NCBI RefSeq assembly: GCF_005405385.1 | Contig: NZ_BJDY01000004.1 | Location: 519,836 to 583,835, forward strand | Reading direction: 5' to 3' | From: Lactiplantibacillus mudanjiangensis | GTDB taxonomy: Bacteria; Bacillota; Bacilli; Lactobacillales; Lactobacillaceae | DNA length: 64,000 bases | Shown: in pieces, positions 61,430-64,000 of the stretch | Layout of the letters: every line of letters starts with the position of its first letter | Position numbering within the stretch: the first letter of the stretch is position 1 | The notes under the pieces: model-generated | The model's database searches: none | Told to the model about the DNA's origin: nothing | The model's input: only the letters and a program-made list of their open reading frames with translations | Translations under genes and position numbers: made by a program

Positions 61430-63538
61430 ATGATGTCCAAATTTATCAAAAACACGGTTGGTAAGGTTAATACAACCTTAGGCTTTTTCACGCTAACCGT
61501 GGTCTTATTTTGGCTAAAGACGTATATTGCGTATAAAACGGAGTTTACGCTGGGGGTTAAAGGTGCTGTTCAGCAGTTCATCTTGGTTTTAAATCCATTT
61601 CCAACGGCCATCATCTTGTTGGGGATTGCGCTATACTTCCGAGGCCGGTTAAAGTATTGGATGATCATGATCATCGATGCTTTACAAACGACTTGGCTAT
61701 TTGCCAATATTTTGTATTATCGTGAATTTTCAGATTTTATGTCAGCTGGGGTCATCAAGAGTTCTGGGGCTGCCAGTAATAATTTAGGGACGAGTTTAGG
61801 ACAAATTATCCATGCGACTGACTTTTTAGTCTATGCTGACGTGGTTTTACTTATCTTACTCTTGGTCTTTAAAGTCATTCGGATTGATCCACGACCGTTT
61901 AAACTCCGATATGCCGCAACCATTACGATGATTGGGGTCGCCTTGTTTGCGGTTGACTTAGGGATGTCCGAGCATGATCGCTCTGACTTGTTGACTCGGA
62001 CCTTTGATAATAACTATATTGTGAAGTACTTAGGGTTAAACACCTATGCTGGCTATAGTTTTTATCAGACTGAAAAGGAAAGTGCGACTCGCGCCAAAGC
62101 AAGTAGTAGCGACTTGAAGAGTGTCTTAGCCTATTTGAAGAAGAATAAGGCCGATACTAATATTAAGTATTATGGTAAAGCTAAGGGCAAGAATGTCTTT
62201 ATCATTCATTTGGAAAGTTTCCAGCAATTTTTAATTGATTATAAGGTTAAAGGCAAAGCTGTAACACCTAACTTAAATAAGTTCTATCATAATAAGAGCA
62301 CTTTGAGTTTTGATAACTTCTACAATCAAGTTGCACAAGGGAAGACTTCCGATGCTGAAATGATGCTCGAAAATTCTTTGTTTGGATTGCCTACGGGGTC
62401 AGCAATGACACAATATGGGACGTCTAATACGTTCCAAGCAGCACCAGCAATTTTAAGTCAGACTGAAGGCTATACTACTGCGGCGTTCCATGGGGACGTG
62501 GCTAGTTTCTGGAACCGGGATAATGCGTATAAATCTTGGGGATATAATTACTTCTTCTATTCTTCTTACTATAAGGAGAAGTCTAGTTATAATATCGGTT
62601 ATGGGTTGAAAGACAAGATCTTCTTCAAGGATAGCGTTAAGTATTTAGAACAATTACCACAACCGTTCTATGCGAAGCTGATTACCTTGACGAACCATTA
62701 TCCATATACCTTGGATAAACAAAACCAGAGTATCGATAAAACCACTACGGGAGACTCGACAGTTGATGGTTACGTTCAAACGGCACACTATTTGGACCAA
62801 GCTTTTGCTGAATTCGTGACTTATTTGAAGAAGGCAGGCTTATACAATAATAGTATGATCGTCTTGTATGGGGACCACTATGGGATCTCGAATAACCATC
62901 GTTCGGCGATTGCCCAACTATTAGGGAAGAAGTCAGTCACAAACTTTGATTTGGCCCAATTCCAAAAGGTACCATTCATGATTCATATGAAGGGACTTAA
63001 AGGTGGGATTAATCATACCTATGGTGGTGAAATCGATGTCTTGCCAACGTTATTGGATCTACTAGGCGTGAAGAACGACTATATTCAGTTCGGGAATGAC
63101 CTACTGTCGAAAGATCGCAATCAGACCGTGGCCTTTAGAAACGGGAACTTTGTCTCGCCGACCTATACGAAGATTGGGAGTACAGTCTACAATAGTAAGA
63201 CTGGCAAAGTCATCGAGAATATGACGGCGGCCCAGAAGAAGACGGTCAAGCAGATGCAAAATCATGTGACGACTGAACTCTCATTATCTGACCGAGTGAT
63301 TGAAGGGGACTTACTCCGTTTCTATACGCCGAAGGGCTTTAAGAAAGTCGATAAGTCGAAGTACAGTTACAAGGTTTCAACCAGTTTGAAGTCATTAGAA
63401 GAGTTACAGAAGGAAAATAAGACAAGTGTCTTGTCGAAGCATAAGGGCAAGTCAACGGTTGATCTGTATAAAACTGATGCACCGGAACTGTCGAGCTCCA
63501 GCAGCAGTGCTGATAGTAGCTCTAGTTCTAGTAAATAA
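61430..63538 (+). CDS. ltaS: Lipoteichoic acid synthase-type sulfatase
   Basis: A 702-residue membrane enzyme with five N-terminal helices (to about residue 185) and an extracellular sulfatase-fold domain. The catalytic Thr is in AQGKTSDAEMM (about 304), with metal ligands in FHLESFQQF-like FIIHLESFQQF, AFHGDVASFWNRD and YGDHYGISNNH. It builds the glycerol phosphate chain of lipoteichoic acid from phosphatidylglycerol onto the glycolipid made by LafAB. The tail is a run of Ser/Asp after residue 690, unusual for LtaS. ATG 61430 or 61433 after GGAGG. Confidence 0.9.
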   Translation: MMSKFIKNTVGKVNTTLGFFTLTVVLFWLKTYIAYKTEFTLGVKGAVQQFILVLNPFPTAIILLGIALYFRGRLKYWMIMIIDALQTTWLFANILYYREFSDFMSAGVIKSSGAASNNLGTSLGQIIHATDFLVYADVVLLILLLVFKVIRIDPRPFKLRYAATITMIGVALFAVDLGMSEHDRSDLLTRTFDNNYIVKYLGLNTYAGYSFYQTEKESATRAKASSSDLKSVLAYLKKNKADTNIKYYGKAKGKNVFIIHLESFQQFLIDYKVKGKAVTPNLNKFYHNKSTLSFDNFYNQVAQGKTSDAEMMLENSLFGLPTGSAMTQYGTSNTFQAAPAILSQTEGYTTAAFHGDVASFWNRDNAYKSWGYNYFFYSSYYKEKSSYNIGYGLKDKIFFKDSVKYLEQLPQPFYAKLITLTNHYPYTLDKQNQSIDKTTTGDSTVDGYVQTAHYLDQAFAEFVTYLKKAGLYNNSMIVLYGDHYGISNNHRSAIAQLLGKKSVTNFDLAQFQKVPFMIHMKGLKGGINHTYGGEIDVLPTLLDLLGVKNDYIQFGNDLLSKDRNQTVAFRNGNFVSPTYTKIGSTVYNSKTGKVIENMTAAQKKTVKQMQNHVTTELSLSDRVIEGDLLRFYTPKGFKKVDKSKYSYKVSTSLKSLEELQKENKTSVLSKHKGKSTVDLYKTDAPELSSSSSSADSSSSSSK

Positions 63539-63552
63539 TAAGCATATCTATG

Positions 63553-63584
63553 GAAGGTTGTCGCTAATGCGATGACCTTTTTTG
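63553..63584 (+). terminator. Terminator of ltaS
   Basis: AAGGTTGTCGC pairs with GCGATGACCTT (one mismatch), followed by T. Confidence 0.85.
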
Positions 63585-63633
63585 TTGGATTATAGGTTAA
63601 GTTGAGATTTTTGAAATTAATTCATAAAAGTCC

Positions 63634-63662
63634 TTGACCTGCATACTAATCCTTGGTAAGAT
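63634..63662 (+). promoter_or_regulatory. rrn promoter P1
   Basis: TTGACC, 17-base spacer, TAAGAT. Confidence 0.6.
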
Positions 63663-63772
63663 ATTACTTGTCGCTGCGAGAGGTGCTGTGAAACAGCCAA
63701 GCCGTGGCGGTTATCGACATTATTAAGAATTAAAGCCAGTTGCATAATTATTCAATTTCTTTTAAAAAAGAG

Positions 63773-63801
63773 TTGACAGTTTGAAACTGATTTGTTATTC
63801 T
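63773..63801 (+). promoter_or_regulatory. rrn promoter P2
   Basis: TTGACA (63773-63778), 17-base spacer, TATTCT (63796-63801), followed by ATTAAGTTGCGTTGAG at 63803. Confidence 0.75.
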
Positions 63802-63862
63802 TATTAAGTTGCGTTGAGCGCTTCTGAAACAAAACGCTTCATTAATTAGTTGAAAAAAGTTG

Positions 63863-63891
63863 TTGACAGATAATTGTCGTCATGATAAACT
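63863..63891 (+). promoter_or_regulatory. rrn promoter P3
   Basis: TTGACA (63863-63868), 17-base spacer, TAAACT (63886-63891), followed by ATTAAGTTGTGTTGAG at 63893. It lies exactly 90 bases after P2. Confidence 0.8.
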
Positions 63892-63896
63892 GATTA

Positions 63897-64000
63897 AGTT
63901 GTGTTGAGGTAATCAACTAACGGATTTAGATCTTTGAAAACTGAACAAAGTTTCGACAAATCAAATGTGTAGGGTCTGCTAACTTAGGTTAGCACAACAA
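63897..64000 (+). other. Leader of an rRNA operon (5' part)
   Basis: The stretch GATCTTTGAAAACTGAACAA at 63928-63947 is the boxA-like leader found ahead of lactobacillus 16S genes. The window ends inside the leader; the 16S rRNA gene should start shortly to the right. Confidence 0.8.

Overview
The window looks like chromosome from a Lactiplantibacillus plantarum-type lactobacillus. The evidence is low-GC Gram-positive gene style (strong AGGAGG-like ribosome sites, many TTG/GTG starts), an L-2-hydroxyisocaproate dehydrogenase, glycerol teichoic acid and glycolipid/LTA genes, a CtsR-type clpE promoter, ptsHI, and at the right edge a typical Lactobacillus rRNA leader. The species is inferred from protein families, not measured.

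Layout. 1-3.1 kb: zinc-ribbon proteins and an ADP-ribosylglycohydrolase behind a LexA-like box. 3.2-5.6 kb: a small DUF2922/DUF1659 group interrupted by an IS200/IS605-type element with a ruined tnpA and an intact tnpB. 5.7-9.6 kb: recX, a DUF402 phosphatase, a short MutS2-like ATPase behind what looks like a leader-peptide translational attenuator, and a membrane protein. 9.6-18.3 kb: an NlpC/P60 hydrolase, small regulators, hicD, an AI-2E family transporter and a teichoic acid group (tagD, an accessory protein, tagF), with several copies of two structured RNA-like repeats in the gaps. 18.3-26.5 kb: a secreted protein, prfC, a sugar transporter, a second NlpC/P60 protein, a MucBP protein, a LysR regulator and a TSUP/DUF1634 exporter pair. 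26.9-32.7 kb: complete oppABCDF. 32.8-42.3 kb: an accessory stretch with two GNATs, a two-gene RloAB/AbiL-like defence cassette and a run of small secreted proteins. 42.4-49.5 kb: LysR with a divergent flavoprotein, an MFS transporter, a SemiSWEET with a damaged or unusual start behind a perfect cre, a MarR regulator with its divergent ABC exporter, and an orphan antitoxin. 49.6-54.8 kb: an RNA repeat, clpE and ptsHI. 55-63.5 kb: lafA-lafB-flippase-like protein, dacA, an aminotransferase, a DUF1797 protein and ltaS. 63.6-64 kb: rrn promoters and leader; the 16S gene lies outside.

How it fits together. Much of the window builds or decorates the cell envelope: wall teichoic acid (tagD/tagF), lipoteichoic acid anchor and polymer (lafAB, ltaS), peptidoglycan trimming (dacA, NlpC/P60, CAP proteins) and many small secreted proteins. 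Nutrient import (opp, PTS, SemiSWEET) and stress/DNA-repair functions (clpE, recX, LexA-box hydrolase, MutS2-like ATPase) make up most of the rest.

The items most worth a second look are the MutS2-like attenuator at 7345-7458, the covarying RNA family at 9835/18046/49611 with its companion family at 11842/17894, the LexA-like box at 2133, and the SemiSWEET start region. All structures were found by eye; none was folded or searched computationally.
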